Assembly: GCA_963777695.1 (NCBI GenBank)
Contig: CAVZRC010000003.1
Span: 2,480,001-2,544,000, forward strand
DNA: 64,000 nucleotides
From: CAVZRC01 sp963777695
GTDB lineage: Bacteria > Planctomycetota > Planctomycetia > Isosphaerales > Isosphaeraceae
Direction of reading: 5' to 3'
Shown piece after piece: positions 1-7,885 of this stretch (position 1 is the first letter of the stretch; each line of letters begins with the position of its first letter). The position numbers and the translations under genes were made by a program. The notes below the pieces were generated by a model. That model was not told the DNA's origin. It made no database searches and saw nothing but the letters and a program-made list of their open reading frames with translations.

Positions 1-116
1 TTGCGTGATCGACCGGAGCCCGAGAGCCCATCCTGCGGTGTCACCGCCGATTTGGGCTTCCGGTGATCCCCGCTCCGGCCGTCACGCGATGGCCTATTGA
101 GGATGCTATCGGCCGA

Positions 117-992
117 TCAGTCCATCAGCACCATCGAGAGCTGCCGCTGGTATTCGGTGACGAGCTCGGAATCCGGCGGCAGGAGCTGGAAGATCGCGAT
201 CATCGTCAGGCGGGCGCGGTCGCCGACGCCCTTGCGGTCGCGCTCGACCAGCTCGAGGCAGAGCGCCAGGGCGTCGGCATACTGACCGGAAGCGGCCAGG
301 GCCTCGGCGAGCTGGAATTTGAGCTCCAGGTCGCCGGGGTGTTCGGCCAGGGCGGCGCGGGCCGCCTCGATGCCGCCGGCGCCCTGCGCCTGGAGGTGGA
401 GGAGCAGCTCGGCCTTGACCTTCTCGGCCTCGGGCTCGAGGAATCCTTGGCGTTCCATGGCGGCGATCCGCGCCTGGGCGTCGTCGAGCCGGCCCCGATC
501 CAGGGCGATCCGCGCCAGCCCGGTTTGGGCCGGGATCGAGCCCGGTTCGAGCGCGAGCACCTCGTTGTATTTCGCCTCCGCGGCGTCCGGGTCGGTCGCC
601 TCCAGTTTCCTGGCGTCGGCGGCCAGCCGCTCGATGGGCGTCGGCATCAACCGGTCGAGCCAGGCCCGGATCGCCGACTCGGGCTGGACCCCGATGAAGC
701 CATCGACCGCCCGGCCGTCCCGGAGGCCGTACACCGCGGGGATCGACCGGACGCCGAACTGCTGCGCCAGCTCGGTCTCGCCGTCGGTGTCGATCTTCGC
801 CAGTACGAACTGGCCACCGTACTCCTCCGCCAGCCGTTCCAGCAGCGGGCTGAGCGTGAGGCAGGGGCCGCACCAAGGTGCCCAGAAGTCGACCACGACC
901 GGGACCTCCGAGGATCGCTCGATCACGTCCCGCTCGAAGTTCGCCGATGTCACCTCGATGATCCACGAAGATGCCGTTTGCCGATCGTCCAT
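117..992 (-). CDS. cnoX: Thioredoxin-TPR protein (CnoX/YbbN type)
   Basis: A protein of 291 residues with an N-terminal thioredoxin fold followed by tetratricopeptide-like helices, the layout and length of the CnoX/YbbN family of redox-active holdase chaperones. The active site reads WAPWCGPC with cysteines at 41 and 44. E. coli CnoX lacks this active pair, so this version is expected to be redox competent. A cis-proline loop (RSIPAVYGL) follows. The frame is open for 44 more codons upstream, but I chose the ATG at 992 because the thioredoxin fold starts directly after it and the extension is arginine- and serine-rich and unrelated. It is transcribed divergently from csrA. No signal peptide, so cytoplasmic. 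The family call is firm; the chaperone role is inferred from the family. Confidence 0.85.
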   Translation of the reverse strand: MDDRQTASSWIIEVTSANFERDVIERSSEVPVVVDFWAPWCGPCLTLSPLLERLAEEYGGQFVLAKIDTDGETELAQQFGVRSIPAVYGLRDGRAVDGFIGVQPESAIRAWLDRLMPTPIERLAADARKLEATDPDAAEAKYNEVLALEPGSIPAQTGLARIALDRGRLDDAQARIAAMERQGFLEPEAEKVKAELLLHLQAQGAGGIEAARAALAEHPGDLELKFQLAEALAASGQYADALALCLELVERDRKGVGDRARLTMIAIFQLLPPDSELVTEYQRQLSMVLMD

Positions 993-1203
993 CGATCCGA
1001 TATCCCGTTGCAAGGTTCGTTCGCCAATGGTCGGTTGCCCTCGCCGGGCAGACGGCTGTCGCCTCGATCCGCTTCTTGACGATTCCCATGATAGAAGAAT
1101 GGGCTCGCTTTCGTCATCAGTCACTGGTCATTAGTTAAGAGGATGCAGTCGCCTCGGGCCGCACCGATGACCAATGACCGTAAGAGTGCATGGAGGCTTC
1201 GAG

Positions 1204-1482
1204 ATGTTGATTCTGACCCGGAAGGTCGGCGAGAGGATTCTGATTGGCGACGACATCGCGATCACGGTGGTGGACATCGAGAAATCCCGGCTGAAGCTGG
1301 CGATCGACGCCCCGGCGCGGCATCGCATCCTGCGCGGCGAGCTGGAAGTCCTCGCGGGGAGCCCATGTGCCGAGCCGGTCGGCTGCGGCGAAGGCGAAGG
1401 GGGCCTCCGGATCGGTTCGAAGAAGCGGAGACGGTCGCGGAAGCAATGGGCCTCGGCTCGGGCGGTGACCGTCGGCGCCTGA
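1204..1482 (+). CDS. csrA: CsrA-family carbon storage regulator
   Basis: Starts MLILTRKVGERILIG, the CsrA signature, followed by the strand-forming ITVVDI and LKLAIDAP segments and the RNA-binding HR-ILRGEL end. CsrA dimers bind GGA motifs in mRNA leaders and alter translation and stability. The start is the ATG at 1204, seven bases after a GGAGG ribosome-binding site at 1192..1196; an upstream in-frame ATG at 1174 has no such site. At 92 residues it is longer than the usual 60 to 70. The C-terminal ~40 residues are basic, low in complexity and unlike CsrA, so the conserved core ends near residue 50. It sits alone, divergent from the thioredoxin gene. Confidence 0.9.
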   Translation: MLILTRKVGERILIGDDIAITVVDIEKSRLKLAIDAPARHRILRGELEVLAGSPCAEPVGCGEGEGGLRIGSKKRRRSRKQWASARAVTVGA

Positions 1483-1622
1483 GCCCACGCGCGCATGCCC
1501 CTTTTCTCCGGGGCGATCCCGGCGTATGCTCGAACGATCACAGCCGCTCGGTCGCGAGTGGGGCCAGTCCCCGCGCCGATCGAGACCCGCCCCATTCGAT
1601 GGACATCCGGAGAATCGCCTCG

Positions 1623-2465
1623 ATGCGACAACTTCACAACACCACTGTGCCGGCTGCGCTGGCAGCCGTCCTGTTCCTGAGCACCGCCTGGTCCGCACCG
1701 GCCCGCGCCGCGTCCCCGTTCCCCGACAAGAACCTCGAAGCCGCGATCCGCGACGTGCTCAAGCACGAGCCCAAGGTCGAGCTCACCGACGAGAAACTCC
1801 AGAATGTGTATATCCTGGAAGCGACCGGCAAGGACATCAAGGACCTCACGGGCCTGGAGAAGTGCAAGAATCTGGCATCGCTCAGGCTCGACAAGAACAA
1901 GATCGTCGACATCAAGGCGCTCAAGGACCTGACCAACCTGGAATCGCTCGACCTGTCGAACAACGCGATCAAGGACATCGCGCCGCTGGCGAACCTCAAG
2001 GGGCTCCAGTTGATCGACCTCTCGGGCAACCAGGTCGAGAAGCTCGATCCATTGGTCGGATTGACGAGCCTGACCTCGCTCTATCTCGGCGGCAACGCGA
2101 TCAAGGACATCGGGCCCCTGGCGACCTTGACCAAGCTGTGGACGCTCTCCGTGCCCAAGAATCAGATCAAGGACCTCAAGGTCCTGGAGAAGCTCACCAA
2201 GCTCTCGACGATCGGCCTGAGCGATAACCAGATCGAGGACATCAGCCCGCTGGCCAAGCAGACCGAGATGAAGCTCGTGATGATCGAGCGGAACAAGATC
2301 AAGAACCTGAAGCCGCTGGTCGACGCGGCCAAGGCCGACGCCGCCGGCCCGAAGCTGTTCGCGCCTTATCTGCGCCTCTACATGGAGGGCAACCCGCTCT
2401 CGGACGCGGCCAAGACCGCCCAGAGTGAGGCCCTGAAGGCCGCCGGAGTCCGGATCGAGGGCTGA
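1623..2465 (+). CDS. Secreted leucine-rich-repeat protein
   Basis: 280 residues with a signal peptide (hydrophobic AALAAVLFLSTAW, then an APARA-A cleavage context) and about eight 22-residue leucine-rich repeats of internalin type, with repeated units such as NLESLDLSNNAIKDI and LTSLYLGGNAIKDI. Lysine and aspartate are frequent on the repeat surface. Such repeats form a curved protein-binding scaffold outside the cytoplasm; no enzyme domain is visible and the ligand is unknown. Start chosen at the ATG at 1623, which begins the signal peptide; an ATG at 1599 would add eight residues. About 140 bases separate it from csrA, so it is probably a separate transcript. Confidence 0.8.
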   Translation: MRQLHNTTVPAALAAVLFLSTAWSAPARAASPFPDKNLEAAIRDVLKHEPKVELTDEKLQNVYILEATGKDIKDLTGLEKCKNLASLRLDKNKIVDIKALKDLTNLESLDLSNNAIKDIAPLANLKGLQLIDLSGNQVEKLDPLVGLTSLTSLYLGGNAIKDIGPLATLTKLWTLSVPKNQIKDLKVLEKLTKLSTIGLSDNQIEDISPLAKQTEMKLVMIERNKIKNLKPLVDAAKADAAGPKLFAPYLRLYMEGNPLSDAAKTAQSEALKAAGVRIEG

Positions 2466-2499
2466 TCGCGGTCGGTCCGTCGGGAATGGCCGGGATCGA

Positions 2500-2805
2500 T
2501 CAGGTCCGGGGCGCCCTCTGGAGTTGAAGGGCGTCTTTCTCCTGCTGCAAGCGTTCGTTCTCGGCTTTGAGCTGTTCGATCTGGTGCTCGGCGAGTTCGA
2601 GCTGGGCCTCGGTGAGTTTGAGGCTGCTCTCGGCGACTTGACACCGCGTCTCCGCCAGTTCGAGCTCCATGGCGACCAGTCGGCGAGCCTTCTCGAATTG
2701 GACTCGCATCGATTCGGCTTCGGCGGCCGGCTCCTCGATGGGCTGGCCATCGCCCGCCGGGAATTCGATGGGATGGTCGCCTCGCGGTTGCGGGGCTGTG
2801 GCCAT
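2500..2805 (-). CDS. Small coiled-coil protein, unknown function
   Basis: 101 residues. After an acidic, proline-containing first 30 residues, the remainder is one continuous coiled coil rich in E, L, Q and A, with leucines on a heptad pattern (LKLTEAQLELAEHQIEQL). It starts at an ATG preceded by AGGAGC with a good spacing. It lies just downstream, on the same strand, of a second and broken coiled-coil frame. Neither has a recognisable family. Coiled coils of this kind usually act in oligomerisation or scaffolding, but I assign no function. Confidence 0.6.
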   Translation of the reverse strand: MATAPQPRGDHPIEFPAGDGQPIEEPAAEAESMRVQFEKARRLVAMELELAETRCQVAESSLKLTEAQLELAEHQIEQLKAENERLQQEKDALQLQRAPRT

Positions 2806-2851
2806 GGCGGTGCTCCTGGTTGTTCGAGGTGTGAGAATTCTGCTAACGGCT

Positions 2852-3030
2852 CATTCGGACTTCAAACCGCGACGAAGGTCCTCGATCTCCTGGCGGAGTC
2901 GTTCGTTCTCCCGGGCCGATTGCTGCCAGGCGGCTTCCGCAGCCTCGGCGCACTGTCGTTCTTGCTCGGCGGCGCTCGTTCGGCCTGGGCGGCGCGTTCG
3001 GCGGATTCACGCCGCTCGCGCGGCGTTGCG
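2852..3030 (-). pseudogene. Coiled-coil frame broken by a frameshift
   Basis: On the minus strand one frame reads ESAERAAQAERA and the next continues AEQERQCAEAAEAAWQQ and ENERLRQEIEDLRRGL before a TGA at 2852. Both pieces have the same alanine/glutamate/arginine coiled-coil composition, so a single base change near position 2955 would join them. No ATG or clear ribosome-binding site was found for the upstream part. The gene may be a degraded paralogue of the neighbouring 101-residue coiled-coil protein, or an intact gene with a base-calling error and an unrecognised start. Confidence 0.35.
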
Positions 3031-3127
3031 CCGGTCGATTCAAGCCGATTGTAGCAGGATCTGGGATTATGAACAGCGAGGGAACCGGCCTGACCGCGTG
3101 GCTGGCCGACCGCGTGATGGGTTCCTC

Positions 3128-4582
3128 TCAGGCCCGCGCCGACGAGAATTCCACCGGGGGCTCGCAACGGCGCGGGGCCGGCATCGCGCCGCCCGCGATG
3201 GGGAGTCGAAGCACGAAGCGCGTGCCGCGCCCGGGCTGGCTCGACGCCGCGACGGTGCCCCCGAAGACGTCGGCGATCCGACGCACGATCGCCAGGCCCA
3301 GTCCGACGCCCGACTGGCCGCGTCAACGCGCCTCGGCGCTGCGGTAGAACGGCTCGAAGATATGCGGCAGGTCGTCGGCCGCCAGGCCGTCGCCTTGGTC
3401 TTCCACGGCCATCGTGATGCAATCGCCGTCGCGGCCCAGGCGGACGTGGATCGGCGAGCCCGGCGCGCTGTACTTGCAGGCATTGTCCAGCAGGTTGTCG
3501 AGCAGTTGGCCAAGCAGCGGAGGGTGGACCCGGACCCGGGCCGGCGTGGCGTCGCCAAGGTCCTCGTGGAGGTCGCATGCGCGATCGTGGCCGGACCACT
3601 CGCGGAGGTGGTCGCGGATCCAGGAGGCCAGCTCGATCGGCTGGAGATCGGGCCGGGTGGCCTCGTTCTCCGCGCGGGCCATGAACAGGAGCGCCTCGGT
3701 GATCTGGCGGAGCCGCAGGGCCTCGGCCTGGACGTCCTCGAGGGCGCGCCGGTATTCCTCGGCGGTGCGGTCGCGGCGGAGCGCGACCTCGAGCTGGCCG
3801 AGCATGACCGCCAGGGGCGTCCGCAACTGGTGCGAGGCGTCGCCGGTGAACTGCCTCTGCCGCTCCAGGGCCTCGTGGAGCCGCTCCAGCAGGCCGTTGA
3901 ACGATCGCGCCAGGGCGTCCAGCTCGCCGTCGGTCCCCGGGTGGGGCAGGCGCTGATCCCGGTCGGCGGCACCCATCGCGCATGCGGCCTCGGCCATCCG
4001 GGTCACCGGGAGCAGCGCCCGCCGGCAGAGGCGATGTCCCATGAGTGCGGCCATCAGCCAGATGAGGGTCGAGAGCCCGGCCAGGGTCAGCGCCACGCGA
4101 CTCAGCCCGGCCTCCATCGGCCCCGACAGCGCCCCGGCCGCCAGGATCAGCGACGTCGCGGTCTGGGGCGAGATCCGCCGGACGACGAGTCGCCATCGAC
4201 GCCCGTCGCGATCGGTGAACGCGTCGTGGATGTGGCCGGCGTCGGGGCTGAATGACAGGATCTTCGCCAGGTCCTCGGCCCGGAGGTCCCAGCAGTGATC
4301 CAGCGACGTCCCGCGGCCGTCGAAGACCGCCCAGTGCACGGCGTCATCGTCCCTCGGATGCGATCCGGCGACGGCGGGCCGGCCGATGGGTTTCCATCTC
4401 ACGTCGCCCGAATCGACCCCGATCGATGGGCCCAGGGTGTCCAGCGCGATGGTCAGTCGTTCGTCGAGGTCCCTCTGGAAGTGCGCGCGCGCCAGCAGGT
4501 ACAACGTCACCGAGAACGCCCCCAGGACCAGCGCCATCGCGAGCAGGAAGAATCCGGTCAGGCGAGTGGCAAGGCTCATCAT
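3128..4582 (-). pseudogene. Sensor histidine kinase with in-frame stop
   Basis: Membrane sensor kinase partner of the response regulator just upstream, overlapping it by 4 bases. Visible parts: transmembrane segments at about residues 9-32 and 161-181 flanking a ~130-residue periplasmic sensor, a HAMP linker, the phosphorylation site GDASHQLRTPLAV with His251, the N box LDNLLDNACKYS near 361 and the G1 box DQGDG near 395. Translation stops after FEPFYRSAEAR at a TGA (3323..3325). The same frame then continues without interruption through the G2 box GVGLGLAIVRRI to a second TGA at 3128, so the natural protein is about 484 residues. Without the G2 box the truncated product should not bind ATP properly. 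Either a point nonsense mutation or a sequencing error. Confidence 0.85.
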
Positions 4583-5277
4583 TCCTCCAGATTTTGTGCG
4601 TCCGGCGAATCGCCCAGGAGGTAACCCCGACCCCGCAGGGTGTGGATCAGCCGCGGGCCGTGCGCCTCCAGCTTGCGGCGCAGCTCCTTGACGTGGACCT
4701 CCAGAGTGTTGGAGAGCCCGTCATATCGCTCGTCCCAGACGTGCTCATAGATTCGGGTACGTGACAGGACCTGGCCGGCGTGCCGCACGAAGAAGACCAG
4801 CAGCGCCTGCTCCTTGGCCGTCAGGTGCAGCGCATGGCCGTCTCGCTCGGCGCGCTGGGTTGCCATGTCCACCCGCACGTCGCGGTAGGCGAGCGTCGTG
4901 GCCTCGCCGGCGTCGCGCCGGCGCAGCAAGACACGGATCCGAGCGAGAAGCTCCTCGAACGCGAACGGCTTGGGCAGATAATCATCGGCGCCGGCGTCGA
5001 GGCCCCGCACGCGATCCGAGATGGCATCGCGGGCGGTCAGGAGCAGCACGGGCGTCTGTCGGTTGATCTGGCGGAACCGCCGGAGCAGCGACACGCCATC
5101 CTCGCCGGGCAGCCACCAATCGAGCATGATCAGGTCCCAGGCTCCCGACCGCAGCGCATGCCAGCCGGAGCCCCCGTCGGCGGCATGCTCGACCGTGTAG
5201 CCCTCCTCCCGGAGGCCGCGGATCAGGAAGTCGGCGATCTTCGCCTCATCTTCGACCACCAGGATCCTGATGCCCAT
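4579..5277 (-). CDS. OmpR-family response regulator
   Basis: 232 residues: a receiver domain followed by a winged-helix DNA-binding domain of OmpR/PhoB type. The acidic pocket is E9-D10, the phospho-acceptor Asp53 lies in LIMLDWWLPGEDG, and the conserved lysine is in DDYLPKPF. The output domain ends with ELRRKLEAHGPRLIHTLRGRGYLLG. I take the ATG at 5277 (MGIRILVVEDE) as start rather than an in-frame codon 45 bases upstream, because the receiver fold starts there. The 4-base overlap with the kinase gene shows one transcript. The sequence most resembles the copper/heavy-metal CusR-CopR branch, but the signal is not shown by the sequence. Confidence 0.88.
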   Translation of the reverse strand: MGIRILVVEDEAKIADFLIRGLREEGYTVEHAADGGSGWHALRSGAWDLIMLDWWLPGEDGVSLLRRFRQINRQTPVLLLTARDAISDRVRGLDAGADDYLPKPFAFEELLARIRVLLRRRDAGEATTLAYRDVRVDMATQRAERDGHALHLTAKEQALLVFFVRHAGQVLSRTRIYEHVWDERYDGLSNTLEVHVKELRRKLEAHGPRLIHTLRGRGYLLGDSPDAQNLEE

Positions 5278-5515
5278 GTCGCACCCCGTCCCCGAGATCA
5301 GGCCGCCTCTCCCCGCATCCATTCCATCAGAAGCATAGCGTCCGAGATAGTCGAGTTGGCTCGATGAAGCGGATTTTAGGTTCGTTTCACGCTCCTCTCA
5401 TCGTTGACTCTTAGGATGACTCGTGACAGCCAACGCACCGATCGGATCGATGGGCCCATCCCGGGCCCATGTCCCCGCCGGTCGCCCGGAGTCGCACTCT
5501 CAGGGAGTCCTGGAC

Positions 5516-5635
5516 ATGCTCGAACCATTGATTGTCAACTTGCTGATGGCATGCACCATGGTCTTGCTGGCCGGTTGGGCCTACGACGTCATCGCCCGCG
5601 AGCCCGCGGCCGGGCGGACTCGCGTAGGCCCATGA
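5516..5635 (+). CDS. Possible 39-residue single-pass membrane peptide
   Basis: A short frame starting at an ATG eight bases after AGGGAG. It encodes a peptide with one hydrophobic helix (IVNLLMACTMVLLAGWAYDV) and a polar, arginine-containing tail. Many small membrane peptides look like this, for example subunits that stabilise transporters, but no partner gene is adjacent. The frame also extends upstream to 5423 without a ribosome-binding site. Support is limited to the ribosome-binding site and the helix. Confidence 0.35.
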   Translation: MLEPLIVNLLMACTMVLLAGWAYDVIAREPAAGRTRVGP

Positions 5636-5835
5636 GTCCCCGGGTCGCTCGCGTCGATGAGAGCGACCGATTACAGGTCGCACAGATCCTCCGGGGCTAG
5701 CGAGTCAACACCGACCTGGCTGGCATCCGCAAACACAGGCGGGGGCTGAAAGTCCCGACCTCGCTCGCGTCCGGACCTGCGACGCGGAACCTTCCCGAAT
5801 CGCCGGGCACCGGCTACACTGGGATCGTGGGCCTG

Positions 5836-6501
5836 ATGAGGGAGAAGAACCGTCACACCGGGCATCGACTCGATCCGATGAGGTCCAGCTCGTCCAATGG
5901 CCGCCAGGAGATTCACCGCGACCCGATCCGGCGGCACCGATATGATGATTTGGCCGCGATCGTGGACCAGACCTACGCCCAAGGGCCGGTCGAGGGCAGT
6001 GCAAAGCGGCCCGCGGCCACGTCCGTGGCGTCGCCATGGCTGCCTCGAAGCCACTCGGGCCGCCGGTTCGTGATCGTCGCCGGGCTCGTGGTCCTGATGA
6101 TCTGGGGACTACTCTACCTGGTCTTCCGCGATTGGCGGACGCGGTATCGCGAACGGGCCGCCTACGGCATGAGCCGGGTGGTCCCGGCGATCGAGCCCAT
6201 GGCCGAGATCGTCCCGCCCGGCGAGGACCTGGTCGCCTGGCGCGACGCCGTGGCCCGGACGCGATCGCTGCTCGTGACGGTGACCGCGTCGAACTTGCTC
6301 GGCTTCGGCGAGATGCGGGCGCTTCGCGACGAGCTCGACCAGGCCGTGGGCGGTGCCCGCGATCGTCCGGAGACGGCCGTCGCCGAGCTGGCCGGCGTCT
6401 GGGACTCCATGTCCGATCGCGCCGGATTCTTGCTGAGGGATAGCCGATCCCTCTCGGGCGATCGTCACCCGCGACCGAAGATCCTGCCTGTTCGTCATTA
6501 G
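5836..6501 (+). CDS. Membrane-anchored protein, unknown function
   Basis: About 221 residues: a basic, histidine- and arginine-rich cytoplasmic N terminus of ~75 residues, one strong transmembrane helix (RFVIVAGLVVLMIWGLLYLV) and a mainly helical domain outside. That domain contains TASNLLGFGEMRALRDELDQ and further charged helices. No family was recognised. The ATG at 5836 is used; a GTG at 5827 in the same frame is possible. It converges on the methyltransferase gene and their last codons overlap by 4 bases. Confidence 0.6.
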   Translation: MREKNRHTGHRLDPMRSSSSNGRQEIHRDPIRRHRYDDLAAIVDQTYAQGPVEGSAKRPAATSVASPWLPRSHSGRRFVIVAGLVVLMIWGLLYLVFRDWRTRYRERAAYGMSRVVPAIEPMAEIVPPGEDLVAWRDAVARTRSLLVTVTASNLLGFGEMRALRDELDQAVGGARDRPETAVAELAGVWDSMSDRAGFLLRDSRSLSGDRHPRPKILPVRH

Positions 6502-7598
6502 TCAAAGGTCATTGAGGTCTTCCTGTTCTTCCAGAAATCCGCTGGGCTCAGGGTGCGGTGAGGTCGGTGCAGGTTCCACGCCCCGATGCCTTCTTGAGTT
6601 GAACAGAGGATCGCATGCCCGGAAGGTTCTCGCCAGAGATCGAGATGGTCATCCCCGAAGCCCGCCTTCGCGCAGAGGCCAACCAGGTGCGGCTCGTCCC
6701 TCTCGATCAAGACCCAATCGCCGAACCACCTCATCAGGGTGCGATCCGGATTGGACGTTGAGACCTGCGAGAAGAGGATCTCTCCCCGATCGGAGAGCAG
6801 CAGGTTGGCCTTCCTGAGCAATAACGCGATGCACCGGTCGTCCAGATAGTCGAATAGCCCCCCGAAGAGGATCCCGTCATAGGACCCGTGGCGACCCTCA
6901 GTGAGCTGCTGTTTGATGACCCTGAGCACATCCTTGCAGGTGAACGTGAAGCGAAGGTGATCGGTCGAGACGAGGCGATCCTTCGAGAAATCGATGGCAT
7001 CGGGGTCGAGGTCCACGAGATGAAATTCCGCGACGGTGTCGGGCCGTGTCTGACGGATCGCGATCCTGACATCATAACTCGGCCCGCAACCGATGTTGAG
7101 CAATCGCTTGGGACCGTCGCCCGATCCCTCGATGATCCTGCGGATGAAAGCCGACTGCTCGGCGACCTTATGGCGATGCTGCCAGGACATCTTGCCCGAC
7201 AGGATGTAGTTGCGAATGTGATCGTGCCAATCCTTGATCTCGCGGTCGTCCTGGCATATGGTCTCGATGGTCCAGTAATCACCCGAATAGCCCGAGGGCT
7301 TATCCCAGAGCCGCGCCATGAAGGGATTCGCCTTCAGCCACCGCACGACGTTCTCGGCGAAGACGGTCGATGAGAACTCAACCAGTCGTTCGGGACTCGC
7401 ACGTCTCATTTCGGGCGAGTCGAGGACCCCGCAGATCTTGTCGATGAGATGTGGTAGGTCGTCGGAGGGCGACGTCAGCGACGGTTCTCTCTGGTCGGAG
7501 GCGGACTGGCAAACCTGGTGGAATCGCCTGCAAAGCCTCTCCAATTCGACAAATCCTCGGTCTGCCACTTCTCGGGTTTGCATTTTCGTCAGGGGCAT
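6498..7598 (-). CDS. PhcB-like SAM-dependent methyltransferase
   Basis: 366 residues. The N-terminal half is helical and contains the sequence KPSGYSGDYWTIE, close to the GYAGDY motif typical of the PhcB/3-hydroxypalmitate methyl ester family. The C-terminal half is a class I methyltransferase: SAM-binding LLNIGCGPSYDVR, acidic residues LVDLDPDAIDF at the end of the second strand, and GILFGGLFDYLDD. In Ralstonia PhcB makes a fatty-acid methyl-ester signal; no PhcS/R/Q sensor genes are next to this one, so signalling is only a possibility. The start at 7598 is chosen because AGGAGA lies seven bases upstream; the open frame extends a further 44 codons. Confidence 0.7.
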   Translation of the reverse strand: MPLTKMQTREVADRGFVELERLCRRFHQVCQSASDQREPSLTSPSDDLPHLIDKICGVLDSPEMRRASPERLVEFSSTVFAENVVRWLKANPFMARLWDKPSGYSGDYWTIETICQDDREIKDWHDHIRNYILSGKMSWQHRHKVAEQSAFIRRIIEGSGDGPKRLLNIGCGPSYDVRIAIRQTRPDTVAEFHLVDLDPDAIDFSKDRLVSTDHLRFTFTCKDVLRVIKQQLTEGRHGSYDGILFGGLFDYLDDRCIALLLRKANLLLSDRGEILFSQVSTSNPDRTLMRWFGDWVLIERDEPHLVGLCAKAGFGDDHLDLWREPSGHAILCSTQEGIGAWNLHRPHRTLSPADFWKNRKTSMTFD

Positions 7599-7787
7599 TG
7601 CCCATTCTCCTGTCGGCGGGCTCGGGGGGGATAGTATCGGACTGCGATTTGCGGAGGCTGGTAAGAGTCCATGTGCCACGATCGGCTGACAAACCTCAAC
7701 GAATTCGGCAATTGTCGCGGGGCCGGCCAAATGGAGGCGAGGCTCCGGGCGACGGCAGTCCGGCCTCGCATCATACCCAAGCTCATT

Positions 7788-7847
7788 GGAGTTCCGCCTT
7801 CAGGCGGGATCAGCCAGCGATCCCCGACCGGCTGAAGCCGGAACTCC
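7788..7847. repeat. REP-like imperfect palindrome
   Basis: The left arm ggagttccgccttcaggcgg (7788..7807) pairs with the right arm ccggctgaagccggaactcc (7828..7847) with a few mismatches, leaving a 20-base loop. It lies between the methyltransferase start and the 3' end of the secreted repeat protein gene. Palindromes of this kind are dispersed in high-GC genomes. It could form an RNA hairpin that ends or stabilises the transcript arriving from the right, though no T run follows. The rest of 7599..7885 holds no gene I can support. Confidence 0.6.
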
Positions 7848-7885
7848 ATCGCGCGAATCCGCACCCGGCGCAGATCGTCGAATCG

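Noticed and set aside
1..116. A gene end or regulatory element at the window start
   Set aside because: The first 116 bases show no supported frame, hairpin or motif; they are the 3' flank of the thioredoxin gene.
1131..2750. A 539-codon minus-strand frame across csrA and the LRR gene
   Set aside because: Both plus-strand genes have clear family signatures; the reverse frame is Arg/Pro/Gly-rich shadow sequence.
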